From Paracoccaceae bacterium (GTDB lineage Bacteria; Pseudomonadota; Alphaproteobacteria; Rhodobacterales; Rhodobacteraceae), in contig SKOX01000051.1 in assembly GCA_007119835.1 (NCBI GenBank), positions 1 to 17,429 of the forward strand: a stretch of 17,429 bases of DNA, read 5' to 3'. Below are positions 7,042-13,941 of the stretch, in pieces. The first letter of the stretch is position 1. Every line of letters starts with the position of its first letter. A program made the position numbers and the translations under genes. The notes under the pieces are model-generated. The model saw nothing but the letters and a program-made list of their open reading frames with translations, was not told the DNA's origin and searched no databases.

Positions 7042-7395
7042 ATGGCAGACCCGAACCGCCCCGACCCGAAACGACCCGACCCGAACCGCCCGTCGCGTCC
7101 GGACGATCACCCGACATCAGGCGGGACGAGCAGCACGACGCGCTGGATCGGGATCGCCGTGGCGGTCATCATCCTCGTCGCCCTCGTCTGGTGGCTGATC
7201 GGCGGTACCACCGACGTGGCGGAGGATCCGGTCGCCGATCCCGCCGTCGGCGTCGTCGAACCCGATCCGGCGGTGGACGATCCGGCGGTCGACGAACCGG
7301 CCGTGCCACCGCAGAACGCGACGCCGCCGCCCGACGACGCCGACCCGGCCGACCCGACCGAGCCGATCCCGGGCGACCCGCCGCCGGCCGATTGA
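7042..7395 (+). CDS. Small single-pass membrane protein with acidic Pro-rich tail (117 aa), unknown function
   Basis: I do not recognise a family. The ATG follows an excellent ribosome site (AAGGAAGG, spacing about 3-4). Residues 3-17 are three copies of a pentapeptide (DPNRP, DPKRP, DPNRP). A Ser/Thr/Gly linker follows, then one membrane helix at about 35-53 (WIGIAVAVIILVALVWWLI). The rest (54-117) is acidic and proline-rich with four [DE]PAV repeats between 66 and 88, no cysteine and no Lys/Arg. Arginines before the helix and acid after it predict N-inside/C-outside topology with a disordered periplasmic tail. A hairpin follows at 7421. The next gene has the same architecture and similar ends (M-A/S-DP start, AD end), suggesting distant paralogs. 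Confidence 0.78.
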   Translation: MADPNRPDPKRPDPNRPSRPDDHPTSGGTSSTTRWIGIAVAVIILVALVWWLIGGTTDVAEDPVADPAVGVVEPDPAVDDPAVDEPAVPPQNATPPPDDADPADPTEPIPGDPPPAD

Positions 7396-7420
7396 TCGCC
7401 GGCTGACGATGCGCATTATG

Positions 7421-7448
7421 ACCGGCGGGGGCAGTGGCTCCCGCCGGT
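7421..7448 (+). terminator. Hairpin between the two small membrane-protein genes
   Basis: ACCGGCGGGGG (7421-7431) pairs with CTCCCGCCGGT (7438-7448), 11 pairs including one G-T, around the loop CAGTGG. Only three T's follow (7448-7450), so termination would be partial. It begins 25 bases past the stop of the first gene. Confidence 0.45.
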
Positions 7449-7506
7449 TTCCCGGACTCGGAACGGCCGCCGCCCACACCGCTGGCAGGCCGAGGAGAAC
7501 AAAGAA

Positions 7507-7815
7507 ATGAGCGACCCGAGACGCGGGCCGGAGAAGCCCCGCAGCAACCGCACGGCCGTGGTCATCGGCACGGTCGTCTTCGCCGCCTTCTTGATCTACA
7601 TGCTCGCCTACGGATTTGGAGGCTTCTTTACCCAGGAAGCGCCGGAGCGCGCGCAGGAAGCGCCGACGGCGGAGCAGCCGATCGACGATTTCGCAGCCGA
7701 CGAGCCGGCCGGCCCGGCCGTAGAAGACGATACCGTCGAGGACGATGCAGCAGATCAACCACAGGAGCCGGCGCCGGAGCAACCCGAGGCAGAGCAGCAG
7801 GACGCCGCCGACTGA
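7507..7815 (+). CDS. Second small single-pass membrane protein with acidic tail (102 aa), unknown function
   Basis: No family is recognised. The ATG has AGGAG about 8-10 bases upstream. The N-terminus is basic (Arg5, Arg6, Lys10, Arg12, Arg15). One membrane helix follows at about 17-40 (AVVIGTVVFAAFLIYMLAYGF), then a tail of about 60 residues rich in Glu, Asp, Pro, Ala and Gln with one Arg. The positive-inside rule predicts N-inside/C-outside. The layout copies the gene at 7042, but the tail uses Glu/Gln where the first uses Asp/Val. It converges on sdhB, with 57 bp between the stop codons. The role is unknown; an envelope spacer or anchor and a partner of a membrane complex are equally possible. 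Confidence 0.78.
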   Translation: MSDPRRGPEKPRSNRTAVVIGTVVFAAFLIYMLAYGFGGFFTQEAPERAQEAPTAEQPIDDFAADEPAGPAVEDDTVEDDAADQPQEPAPEQPEAEQQDAAD

Positions 7816-7827
7816 CCCGACAGGATA

Positions 7828-7853
7828 AGGGCGGCATCCTGCGGCGCCGCCCT
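7828..7853. terminator. Hairpin between the convergent small gene and sdhB
   Basis: AGGGCGGC (7828-7835) pairs perfectly with GCCGCCCT (7846-7853) around a 10-base loop. It lies between stop codons at 7815 (plus) and 7873 (minus). Read on the minus strand it is followed by TTATCC, so it could end the sdh transcript; it may act in both directions. No strong T-run is present. Confidence 0.5.
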
Positions 7854-7865
7854 CAAGCCAGTTCC
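7851..7865. repeat. 15-bp direct repeat, copy downstream of sdhB
   Basis: CCTCAAGCCAGTTCC is identical to 8661-8675, exactly 810 bp away. This copy lies 7 bases past the sdhB stop. On the minus strand it reads GGAACTGGCTTGAGG. Confidence 0.7.
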
Positions 7866-7872
7866 GGCAACG

Positions 7873-8652
7873 TCAGAGACGCCGCTCGACCATCAGTTTC
7901 TTGATTTCCGCGATCGCCTTGGCCGGGTTCAGACTCTTCGGGCAGGTCTTCGCACAATTCATGATCGTGTGGCAGCGATAGAGCTTGAACGGATCCTCGA
8001 GATCGTCGAGCCGCTCGCCGGTCGCCTCGTCGCGGCTGTCGTTGATCCAGCGGTAAGCGTGCAGCAGCGCCGCCGGCCCGAGGTAACGGTCGCCGTTCCA
8101 CCAGTAGGAGGGGCAGGCCGTCGAGCAGCAGGCGCAGAGGATGCACTCGTAGTAGCCGTCGAGCTTGGCGCGATCCTCCACCGACTGCCGCCACTCGGCC
8201 GACGGCTCGTTCGACTTCGTCTCGAGCCACGGCTTGATCGAGGCATGCTGGGCGAAGAAGTGCGTGAGATCGGGCACAAGATCCTTGACCACCGGCATGT
8301 GCGGCAGCGGATAGATGCTGATGTCGCCCTCGACCTGGTCGATGCCCCAGGTGCAGGCGAGCGTGTTGATCCCGCCGATATTCATCGCGCAGGACCCGCA
8401 GATCCCTTCGCGGCAGGAACGCCGGAAGGTCAGCGTCGGGTCGATCTCGTTCTTGATCTTCATCAGCGCGTCGAGAACCATCGGCCCGCACGTGTCGAGG
8501 TCGACGAAGTAGGTGTCGAGCCGCGGGTTGTCACCGCTCTCAGGGTCCCAGCGGTAGATCTTGAAGGTGCGGACGTTTTTCGCGCCGTCCGGCCTCGGCC
8601 AGGTCTTGCCCGCGACGATGCGGGAATTCTTCGGGAGGGTAAGCTGGACCAT
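7873..8652 (-). CDS. sdhB: Succinate dehydrogenase iron-sulfur subunit SdhB
   Basis: SdhB passes electrons from the SdhA flavin to ubiquinone through three Fe-S clusters on the cytoplasmic face of the inner membrane (complex II, TCA cycle). The 259 residues carry all ligands. The [2Fe-2S] site is Cys80, Cys85, Cys88 ([10 protein letters not shown]) and Cys100. The [4Fe-4S] site is Cys170, Cys173, Cys176 ([12 protein letters not shown]) and Cys237. The [3Fe-4S] site is Cys180, Cys227 and Cys233 ([11 protein letters not shown]). The Trp-rich [17 protein letters not shown], near the quinone site, is conserved. The ATG at 8652 has GAGGAGG upstream. It is last in the operon, 62 bp after sdhA. A hairpin and one copy of a 15-bp direct repeat occupy that gap. 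Confidence 0.98.
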   Translation of the reverse strand: MVQLTLPKNSRIVAGKTWPRPDGAKNVRTFKIYRWDPESGDNPRLDTYFVDLDTCGPMVLDALMKIKNEIDPTLTFRRSCREGICGSCAMNIGGINTLACTWGIDQVEGDISIYPLPHMPVVKDLVPDLTHFFAQHASIKPWLETKSNEPSAEWRQSVEDRAKLDGYYECILCACCSTACPSYWWNGDRYLGPAALLHAYRWINDSRDEATGERLDDLEDPFKLYRCHTIMNCAKTCPKSLNPAKAIAEIKKLMVERRL

Positions 8653-8660
8653 GGAGGCCT

Positions 8661-8675
8661 CCTCAAGCCAGTTCC
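8661..8675. repeat. 15-bp direct repeat, copy upstream of sdhB
   Basis: CCTCAAGCCAGTTCC, identical to 7851-7865. On the minus strand its last bases (TTGAGG) run into the sdhB ribosome-binding site GAGGAGG, so this copy is part of the sdhB translation-start region. Confidence 0.7.
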
Positions 8676-8682
8676 CGCGCCT

Positions 8683-8710
8683 GCGCGCGACGGGGTCGTC
8701 GGGTGCGCGC
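8683..8710 (-). promoter_or_regulatory. Hairpin in the sdhA-sdhB gap
   Basis: An inner 5-bp stem (CGACG/CGTCG, 8688-8692 with 8697-8701, loop of 4) is extended by GCGCG/CGCGC (8683-8687 with 8706-8710) across a 4-base bulge. It fills most of the gap between the sdhA stop and the sdhB ribosome site and could protect or partly attenuate the message. It includes an alternating GCGCGC tract. The role is inferred from structure. Confidence 0.4.
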
Positions 8711-8714
8711 GCGC

Positions 8715-10526
8715 CTAGTAGACCCGCGCCTTCGGCGCGATCTTCTTCACTTCGATGCCGCCCTCGTCCTCGGTCGTCAGCGGCTCGGTGTGAACCGGCC
8801 GGTAGGAGAGCGTTACGGTCGTGCCGTCCCCCTCCACCACCGACAGCGTGTGCTTGCGCCAGTTGGCGTCGTCCCGGTCGGGGAAGTCCTCCCGGGCGTG
8901 GGCGCCCCGGCTTTCGTGCCGGGCCTCGGCCGAGACGACCGTGGTGAGCGCCTGCGGGACGAGGTTCGTGAGCTCCAGCGTCTCCATCAGGTCGGAATTC
9001 CAGATCATCGACCGGTCGGTGACCCGGATGTCGTCCAGCCCGCGCGCGACCTCGGTCATGCGCGCGACGCCCTGCTGCAGCACTTCCGAGGTCCGGAACA
9101 CCGCGGCGTCCTCCTGCATCACCCGCTGCATCCTCAGCCGCAGATCTGCCGTCGGCGTGCCGCCGCTCGCGTGCCTGAGCTTGTCGAAACGCGCCACGCC
9201 CTGATCGACGGACGCCGCGTTCAGCGGCCGGTTCGGGCGCTCCCGCTCAACCACGCGACCGGCGCGGATCGCCGCGGCGCGGCCGAACACCACTAGGTCG
9301 ATGAGGCTGTTGGAGCCGAGCCGGTTCGCGCCGTGCACGCTGGCGCAGCCGGCCTCGCCCACGGCCATCAGGCCCGGAAGCAGCCGGTCGGGATCGTCCT
9401 CGGTCGGGCTCAACACCTCGCCCCAGTAGTTCGTCGGTATGCCCCCCATGTTGTAGTGCACCGTGGGCAGCACCGGGATGGGGTCCTTCGTCACATCGAC
9501 GCCGGCGAAGACCTTGGCGCTCTCCGAGATGCCGGGAAGCCGTTCCTTCAGCGCCTCCGGCGGCAGATGGTTGAGATGCAGGTGGATGTGGTCCTTCTGC
9601 GGCCCGACGCCCCTGCCCTCGCGGATCTCCATGGTCATGCAGCGCGACACCACGTCGCGGCTCGCCAGGTCCTTGTAGGTCGGCGCGTAGCGCTCCATGA
9701 AGCGCTCGCCCTCGGAGTTCGTGAGGTACCCGCCCTCGCCGCGCGCGCCCTCGGTGATCAGGCAGCCCGCGCCGTAGATGCCGGTCGGGTGGAACTGAAC
9801 GAACTCCATGTCCTGCAGCGGCAGCCCCTGGCGCGCCACCATGCCGTTGCCGTCGCCGGTGCAGGTGTGCGCCGAGGTCGCAGAGAAGTAGGCCCGGCCG
9901 TAGCCGCCGGTCGCCAGCACCGTCATCTTGGCGTTGAACCGGTGCAGCGTGCCGTTGGTGATGTCCCAGGCGAGGACGCCCTGGCACACGCCGTCCTCGG
10001 TCATGATCAGGTCGATCGCGAAATACTCGATGTAGAACTCGGCATTGTGCTTGACCGACTGGCCGTAGAGCGTGTGCAGGATCGCGTGTCCCGTCCGGTC
10101 CGCCGCCGCGCAGGTCCGCTGCACCGGCGGGCCCTCGCCGTATTCCGTGGTGTGCCCGCCGAAGGGCCGCTGATAGATCCGCCCGTCCTCGGTGCGCGAG
10201 AACGGCACGCCGTAATGCTCGAGCTCGTAGACCGCCTTCGGCGCCTCCCGCGCGAGGTACTCCATCGCGTCGGTGTCGCCGAGCCAGTCCGACCCCTTCA
10301 CGGTGTCGTACATGTGCCACTGCCAGCTGTCGGGCCCCATGTTGCCCAAGCTGGCCGCGATCCCGCCCTGCGCCGCCACCGTGTGCGAACGCGTCGGGAA
10401 GACCTTGGTGATGCAGGCCGTCCGCAGCCCCTGCTCGGCCATCCCCAGCGTCGCCCGCAGACCGGAGCCGCCGGCGCCGACCACGACGACGTCGTGGACA
10501 TGATCGGTGAAGTCGTAAGCCGCCAT
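8715..10526 (-). CDS. sdhA: Succinate dehydrogenase flavoprotein subunit SdhA
   Basis: SdhA oxidises succinate to fumarate with covalent FAD. The 603 residues are full length. I see the dinucleotide motif [15 protein letters not shown] (GxGxxG at 17-22), the flavinylation histidine His48 in [10 protein letters not shown], and the capping/active-site residues: His246 in [11 protein letters not shown], the catalytic arginine Arg290 in SRDVVSR, and His357 in [30 protein letters not shown] (390-408) is the C-terminal FAD contact. The C-terminus ends in [10 protein letters not shown], as in other SdhA proteins. ATG at 10526 has GAGAGGA directly upstream. It starts 13 bp after sdhD, so the two are translationally close. 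Confidence 0.98.
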   Translation of the reverse strand: MAAYDFTDHVHDVVVVGAGGSGLRATLGMAEQGLRTACITKVFPTRSHTVAAQGGIAASLGNMGPDSWQWHMYDTVKGSDWLGDTDAMEYLAREAPKAVYELEHYGVPFSRTEDGRIYQRPFGGHTTEYGEGPPVQRTCAAADRTGHAILHTLYGQSVKHNAEFYIEYFAIDLIMTEDGVCQGVLAWDITNGTLHRFNAKMTVLATGGYGRAYFSATSAHTCTGDGNGMVARQGLPLQDMEFVQFHPTGIYGAGCLITEGARGEGGYLTNSEGERFMERYAPTYKDLASRDVVSRCMTMEIREGRGVGPQKDHIHLHLNHLPPEALKERLPGISESAKVFAGVDVTKDPIPVLPTVHYNMGGIPTNYWGEVLSPTEDDPDRLLPGLMAVGEAGCASVHGANRLGSNSLIDLVVFGRAAAIRAGRVVERERPNRPLNAASVDQGVARFDKLRHASGGTPTADLRLRMQRVMQEDAAVFRTSEVLQQGVARMTEVARGLDDIRVTDRSMIWNSDLMETLELTNLVPQALTTVVSAEARHESRGAHAREDFPDRDDANWRKHTLSVVEGDGTTVTLSYRPVHTEPLTTEDEGGIEVKKIAPKARVY

Positions 10527-10539
10527 TTTCCTCTCCCGA

Positions 10540-10932
10540 TCAGCCCGCAAGCGCGATGCGCGCCACCGCAAAGACACCCAAAAGGCCGACCACCCATGCG
10601 AACCCGATGTTGGCGAGCAGCGCCGCCGTGCGGATCGTCTTGTCGTGGAGATAATCCTCTATGACGACCTGCAAGCCCTGCTGGGTGTGCAGAAACGTCA
10701 CGCCGATGAACAGGATCGCCACGACCGCGTGGAAGGGCTGGGCGTAGAGTTCGACCACCTCGGCGTGGCTGGTGCCGAGGGCATCCGCGAACGGGATGAT
10801 GAACATGATGCCGAGCGGCACGAGCGCGATCGAGGAGAGCCGCGAGGCCCACCAGTGGCTGACGCCTTCCTTGGCGGCTCCGAGGCCCTGGGCGCGCTGT
10901 CGGGGTGTCCGGAACCCGGATGGCTGGGACAT
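10540..10932 (-). CDS. sdhD: Succinate dehydrogenase membrane anchor subunit SdhD
   Basis: A 130-residue three-helix membrane anchor that binds heme b and ubiquinone together with SdhC. Segments lie at about 34-50, 66-88 and 105-127. His82 in [14 protein letters not shown] corresponds to the axial heme ligand, and Asp93-Tyr94 to the quinone-site pair of the E. coli protein. The N-terminus includes [17 protein letters not shown], conserved in alphaproteobacterial SdhD. ATG at 10932 has GAGGAG eight bases upstream. It starts 11 bp after sdhC and ends 13 bp before sdhA. Longer upstream frames overlap sdhC and were rejected. Confidence 0.96.
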   Translation of the reverse strand: MSQPSGFRTPRQRAQGLGAAKEGVSHWWASRLSSIALVPLGIMFIIPFADALGTSHAEVVELYAQPFHAVVAILFIGVTFLHTQQGLQVVIEDYLHDKTIRTAALLANIGFAWVVGLLGVFAVARIALAG

Positions 10933-10943
10933 GGTGCGACTCC

Positions 10944-11339
10944 TCAGAAGGCGATGATCAGGGTCAGGAGGCTCAGGATCACCGTGCCGGCCATCACGGC
11001 GTAACCCGTCTTGTAGACCGTGGGGATGTCGAGCCCCTTGCCCATGTCCCAGACCAGGTGCCGGATCCCGTTCAGGAAGTGATACCAGAACGCCAGGAGC
11101 GACGGCAGCAGCAGGAAGATGATGCCGAACCACGAGGTGAGGAAGCCGTCGGCGCGGGCGAAGGCCTCCGGCCCCGCGGCCGCCGCCGAGAACCACCAGA
11201 CGACCAGGATCGCGCCGAACACGAGGAAGATGCCCGAAAGACGGTGGGCGATCGACATCCCCGAGGTGATCTGGAACTTGTAGTACTGCCCCAGCATGAA
11301 AGGCGAAAGCGGGCGCTTCCCGCGATTGACGTCGGCCAT
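10944..11339 (-). CDS. sdhC: Succinate dehydrogenase cytochrome b556 subunit SdhC
   Basis: A 131-residue membrane subunit, first gene of sdhCDAB. The N-terminus RPLSPFMLGQYYKFQITSGMSIAHRLSG is the family signature; Ser29 and Arg33 lie at the positions of the quinone-site Ser/Arg. Three membrane segments follow (about 34-55, 68-92 and 112-130). His87 in YHFLNGIRHLVWD corresponds to the heme b ligand of E. coli SdhC. ATG at 11339 has GGGGAG seven bases upstream. A candidate promoter and paired palindromes lie between here and the divergent flavin monooxygenase gene. Confidence 0.97.
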   Translation of the reverse strand: MADVNRGKRPLSPFMLGQYYKFQITSGMSIAHRLSGIFLVFGAILVVWWFSAAAAGPEAFARADGFLTSWFGIIFLLLPSLLAFWYHFLNGIRHLVWDMGKGLDIPTVYKTGYAVMAGTVILSLLTLIIAF

Positions 11340-11406
11340 GCTGACTCCCCCTCGTTACAGCGGACAGGTGGCCCGGACCGGCGCGACCTTCCCGCGATCA
11401 CGGCGC

Positions 11407-11435
11407 TTTGAACCGCGTCTGGCGCCGGATTGCAA
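11407..11435 (-). promoter_or_regulatory. Candidate sdhCDAB promoter
   Basis: On the minus strand TTGCAA (11430-11435, 4 of 6 to the -35 consensus) and TTCAAA (11407-11412, 3 of 6 to the -10) are separated by exactly 17 bp. The start would be near 11400, giving a leader of about 60 nt. It is the best such pair in the divergent region, but not a strong consensus match. Confidence 0.35.
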
Positions 11436-11449
11436 GAGGCTTCCCCTTT

Positions 11450-11480
11450 GTGATCACGGCCTTCCGGTGCGTGATCACGC
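11450..11480. promoter_or_regulatory. Tandem GTGATCAC palindromes 21 bp apart upstream of sdhC (candidate operators)
   Basis: GTGATCACG occurs at 11450-11458 and again at 11471-11479. The second is embedded in a 12-bp perfect palindrome GCGTGATCACGC (11469-11480). The centres are 21 bp apart, two helical turns, so the sites face the same side of the DNA. A degenerate third copy, GCGATCACG, is at 11394-11402, over the predicted sdhC start. Relative to that start the pair sits near -53 and -74. The protein that binds is unknown. Confidence 0.5.
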
Positions 11481-11584
11481 CGCGGCGCCGGCGTTGGCGG
11501 GCGGCGTGGCGGGCGCCACTCCACCCGTGCCAGGCTTGTCGCAGCCCCTTCCACCGGACGCACCGCAGGCCTAGAACACGCAGT

Positions 11585-12808
11585 ATGGAGCGCGAACGGA
11601 TCGACATATTGGTGGCGGGCGGCGGAGTCGCCGGGCTCTCGGCGGCGGCCGGCTTCGCCGCAGCCGGCTTCACCGCCGTCTGCGTCGATCCGGTGCCGCC
11701 GGTCACCGAGGCCGAGGCGGCCGGCTCGGACCTGCGCAGCACCGCATTTCTTCAGCCGTCGGTCGACTTTTTCCGCCGCACCGGGCTGTGGGCGCGCCTG
11801 TCGCCCTTCGCAGCCGAGCTTCGGGTCATGCGGCTCGCCGACGCCGGCGGCCCCACCGGTGCCCTGCGCGAGATCGCCGACTTCGAGGCGAGCGAGATCG
11901 GCGCCGAGAGCTTCGGCTACAACCTGCCCAACTGGCTGCTGCGCCGCGAGATGGTCGCCCATCTCGCGGCGCTGCCGGTTGCCCGCCTGCTCGCGCCTGC
12001 CCGCGTCGATCGGGTGACGCCGCGCACCGCCGGCGCCATCGTGCGCCTCTCGACCGGGCAGGCCTTCGAGGCGCGGCTCGTTGTCGCGGCGGACGGGCGC
12101 GACAGCTTCGTGCGCGAGGCCGTCGGCATCCCGGCGCGGCGCTGGGGCTACGGGCAGAAGGCCAACGTCTTCACCGTGACCCACGAGCTGCCCCACGACG
12201 GCATCTCGACCGAGATCCACCGCACGGGCGGGCCGTTCACCCTCGTCCCGCTGCCCGACCGGGACGGGCGCCACCATTCCGCCGTCGTCTGGATGGAGAC
12301 CGGCCCGCGCGCCATGGCGCTCAACGCGATGCCCGAGGCCGACTTCGAGGCCGAGCTCAACGCCCGGGCCTGCGGCGTCCTCGGCACCCTGCGCCTCGCT
12401 TCGCCCCGCCGCCTGTGGCCGATCGTGAGCCAGGTGGCCGACCGGCTCGACGGCCCGCGCACCGCGCTGGTGGCCGAAGCCGCCCACGTGGTCCCGCCGA
12501 TCGGCGCACAGGGCCTGAACATGAGCCTGCGCGACATCGCCACCCTGATCGACCTCTGCACCGAAGAGCGCGACGCCGGACGCGACATCGGCGCGCCGGA
12601 GGTCCTCGCCCGCTACCACCGCGCCCGGCACGGCGACATCCTGATGCGGGTCGCGGGCATCGACGTGCTGAACCGCGCGGCGATGGCCGAGACGATCTCC
12701 CTGCGCGATCTCCGCCGCACCGGCCTTCGCCTGCTCCACGGCTTCGGCCCGCTGCGCCACACCGCCATGAGCCTCGGCCTCGGCGCGAGCGGTGCAGCCG
12801 GCCGCTGA
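11585..12808 (+). CDS. UbiH/UbiF-family FAD-dependent monooxygenase (probable ubiquinone-biosynthesis hydroxylase)
   Basis: The 407-residue product belongs to the flavin monooxygenases that hydroxylate the ubiquinone ring precursor. The start ATG at 11585 places the FAD motif ILVAGGGVAGLSAAAGFAAAG at residues 8-28, as expected. The upstream in-frame extension is Arg-rich and was rejected. There is no clear Shine-Dalgarno. The second FAD motif VVAADGRDSFVREAVGI carries the DG pair (170-171). The third reads VAEAAHVVPPIGAQGLNMSLRD (296-317), where the usual GD before AAH is replaced by AE. It diverges from sdhCDAB, which reduces ubiquinone, so shared control is plausible. Which ring position it hydroxylates cannot be told from sequence alone. 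Confidence 0.9.
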   Translation: MERERIDILVAGGGVAGLSAAAGFAAAGFTAVCVDPVPPVTEAEAAGSDLRSTAFLQPSVDFFRRTGLWARLSPFAAELRVMRLADAGGPTGALREIADFEASEIGAESFGYNLPNWLLRREMVAHLAALPVARLLAPARVDRVTPRTAGAIVRLSTGQAFEARLVVAADGRDSFVREAVGIPARRWGYGQKANVFTVTHELPHDGISTEIHRTGGPFTLVPLPDRDGRHHSAVVWMETGPRAMALNAMPEADFEAELNARACGVLGTLRLASPRRLWPIVSQVADRLDGPRTALVAEAAHVVPPIGAQGLNMSLRDIATLIDLCTEERDAGRDIGAPEVLARYHRARHGDILMRVAGIDVLNRAAMAETISLRDLRRTGLRLLHGFGPLRHTAMSLGLGASGAAGR

Positions 12809-12821
12809 GCGCTTCCGCTCA
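12806..12821 (+). terminator. Small hairpin overlapping the stop codon of the ubiH-like gene
   Basis: TGAGCG (12806-12811) pairs with CGCTCA (12816-12821) around the tetraloop CTTC, and CCCTTTCGC follows. It is short and lacks a proper T-run. The remainder of the gap up to 13000 is GC-rich, and I see no further gene or convincing promoter in it. Confidence 0.3.
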
Positions 12822-13000
12822 TCGCCCTTTCGCAGCAGGATCGCACGCAGCGCGCGAGCCGCCCCATTCCGGCTTGCAGCGAAGGCCCCTGCTCGCCGCC
12901 ATGATAGACGTGCAGGGTCGTGGCCTCCGGCGCGAGGCTCGGCTAGGTTGGCCGCCGACAAAGCGCGCGCCCGCGCGACCGATCACAGAAGGAGGGAAAA

Positions 13001-13846
13001 ATGAAGCTCTTGCGCCACGGCGCCCCCGGCCGGGAAAAGCCCGGCCTGCTCGACGGCACCGGCACGATCCGCGACCTCTCGGGCGTGGTGGACGACATCG
13101 CGGGCGAGGTCCTGACGCCCGACGGACTCGCGCGCCTGCGCGAGGTCGACGCAGCCTCCCTGCCGGCGGTCGCCGCCGGCACCCGCATCGGCCCCTGCGT
13201 CGGGCGCGTCGGCAAGTTCATTTGCATCGGCCTCAACTACGCCGATCACGCGGCCGAATCGAACCTTCCCGTCCCGCCCGAGCCGATCTTATTCATGAAG
13301 GCGACGAGTGCCATAATCGGGCCGAACGACATCGTGCGCATCCCGCGCGGCTCGACCAAGACGGACTGGGAGGTCGAGCTTGGCGTCGTCATCGGCCGCC
13401 CCGCCAAGTATGTCGCCGAGGCTGACGCCCTCGACCACGTGGCGGGCTACTGCGTCGTCAACGACGTCTCGGAGCGCGAATTCCAGATCGAGCGCGGCGG
13501 AACCTGGGACAAGGGCAAGGGCTGCGACACCTTCGGGCCGATCGGCCCCTGGCTCGTCACCGCCGACGAGGTGCCCGACCCCCAGAACCTCGGCCTCTGG
13601 CTCGAGGTGGACGGCCGACGCTTCCAGAATGGAACGACGCAGACTATGGTCTTCGGCGTCGCGCGCATCGTGAGCTATCTCAGCCACTTCATGAGCCTTC
13701 AGCCCGGCGACGTGATCGCGACGGGCACGCCGCCCGGCGTCGGCATGGGCGTGAAGCCGGACCCGGTCTTCCTGCGGCCCGGCCAGACCATGCGCCTCGG
13801 CATCGACGGCCTCGGCGAGCAGCGGCAGGCGGTCGAGGCTGACTGA
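13001..13846 (+). CDS. Fumarylacetoacetate hydrolase family protein (2,4-diketo-3-deoxy-sugar-acid hydrolase-like)
   Basis: A 281-residue FAH-superfamily enzyme. The family cleaves C-C bonds in diketo acids using a divalent metal. Ligands are visible as Glu124 and Glu126 in TDWEVELGVV and Asp155 in YCVVNDVSERE. The lid histidine is His83 in NYADHAAES. GGTWDKGKGCDTFGPIGPWL and GDVIATGTPPGVGMG are the other signatures. The sequence resembles the subgroup annotated as 2,4-diketo-3-deoxy-L-fuconate/L-rhamnonate hydrolase (often mislabelled ureidoglycolate lyase), and I favour that over a tyrosine-pathway role. Start ATG at 13001 follows GGAGG by six to seven bases. No other sugar-acid or aromatic-catabolism gene is nearby, so the physiological substrate is open. 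Confidence 0.92.
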   Translation: MKLLRHGAPGREKPGLLDGTGTIRDLSGVVDDIAGEVLTPDGLARLREVDAASLPAVAAGTRIGPCVGRVGKFICIGLNYADHAAESNLPVPPEPILFMKATSAIIGPNDIVRIPRGSTKTDWEVELGVVIGRPAKYVAEADALDHVAGYCVVNDVSEREFQIERGGTWDKGKGCDTFGPIGPWLVTADEVPDPQNLGLWLEVDGRRFQNGTTQTMVFGVARIVSYLSHFMSLQPGDVIATGTPPGVGMGVKPDPVFLRPGQTMRLGIDGLGEQRQAVEAD

Positions 13847-13941
13847 TCCCGGCGCGTGGCCGGCGGTGCAACCGTTCCTTAATCGCCGGGCACCGACTGT
13901 GCTTGATGCAAACACGAAGCTCAGAAAGGGAGGGCAGAACG

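Noticed and set aside
9333..10664. Plus-strand open frame opposite sdhA
   Set aside because: sdhA is fully conserved here; the antisense product is low-complexity Arg/Ala/His.
11450..11480. CRP- or FNR-type binding site in front of sdhC
   Set aside because: The sites contain TGTGA/TCAC-like letters, but the half-site spacing is wrong for CRP (needs 6 bp between TGTGA and TCACA) and for FNR; kept only as an unassigned operator.
11072..12961. 629-codon minus-strand open frame running from the ubiH-like gene into sdhC
   Set aside because: It is antisense to the flavin monooxygenase and out of frame with sdhC; composition is typical of a shadow frame.
12792..13004. Small 70-aa plus-strand frame between the ubiH-like and FAH genes, with a 4-base overlap of the FAH start
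   Set aside because: The overlap was tempting as translational coupling, but the product is Arg/Ala-rich, starts inside the upstream gene and has no ribosome site.
11788..13425. 545-codon plus-strand open frame overlapping the ubiH-like and FAH genes
   Set aside because: It is a +1/+2 frame product of Arg/Pro/Ala-rich codons crossing two real genes, with no motifs.
13903..13941. Earlier ATG for the secreted protein
   Set aside because: It would add 13 hydrophilic residues before a perfect signal peptide; the ATG at 13942 has the better ribosome site.
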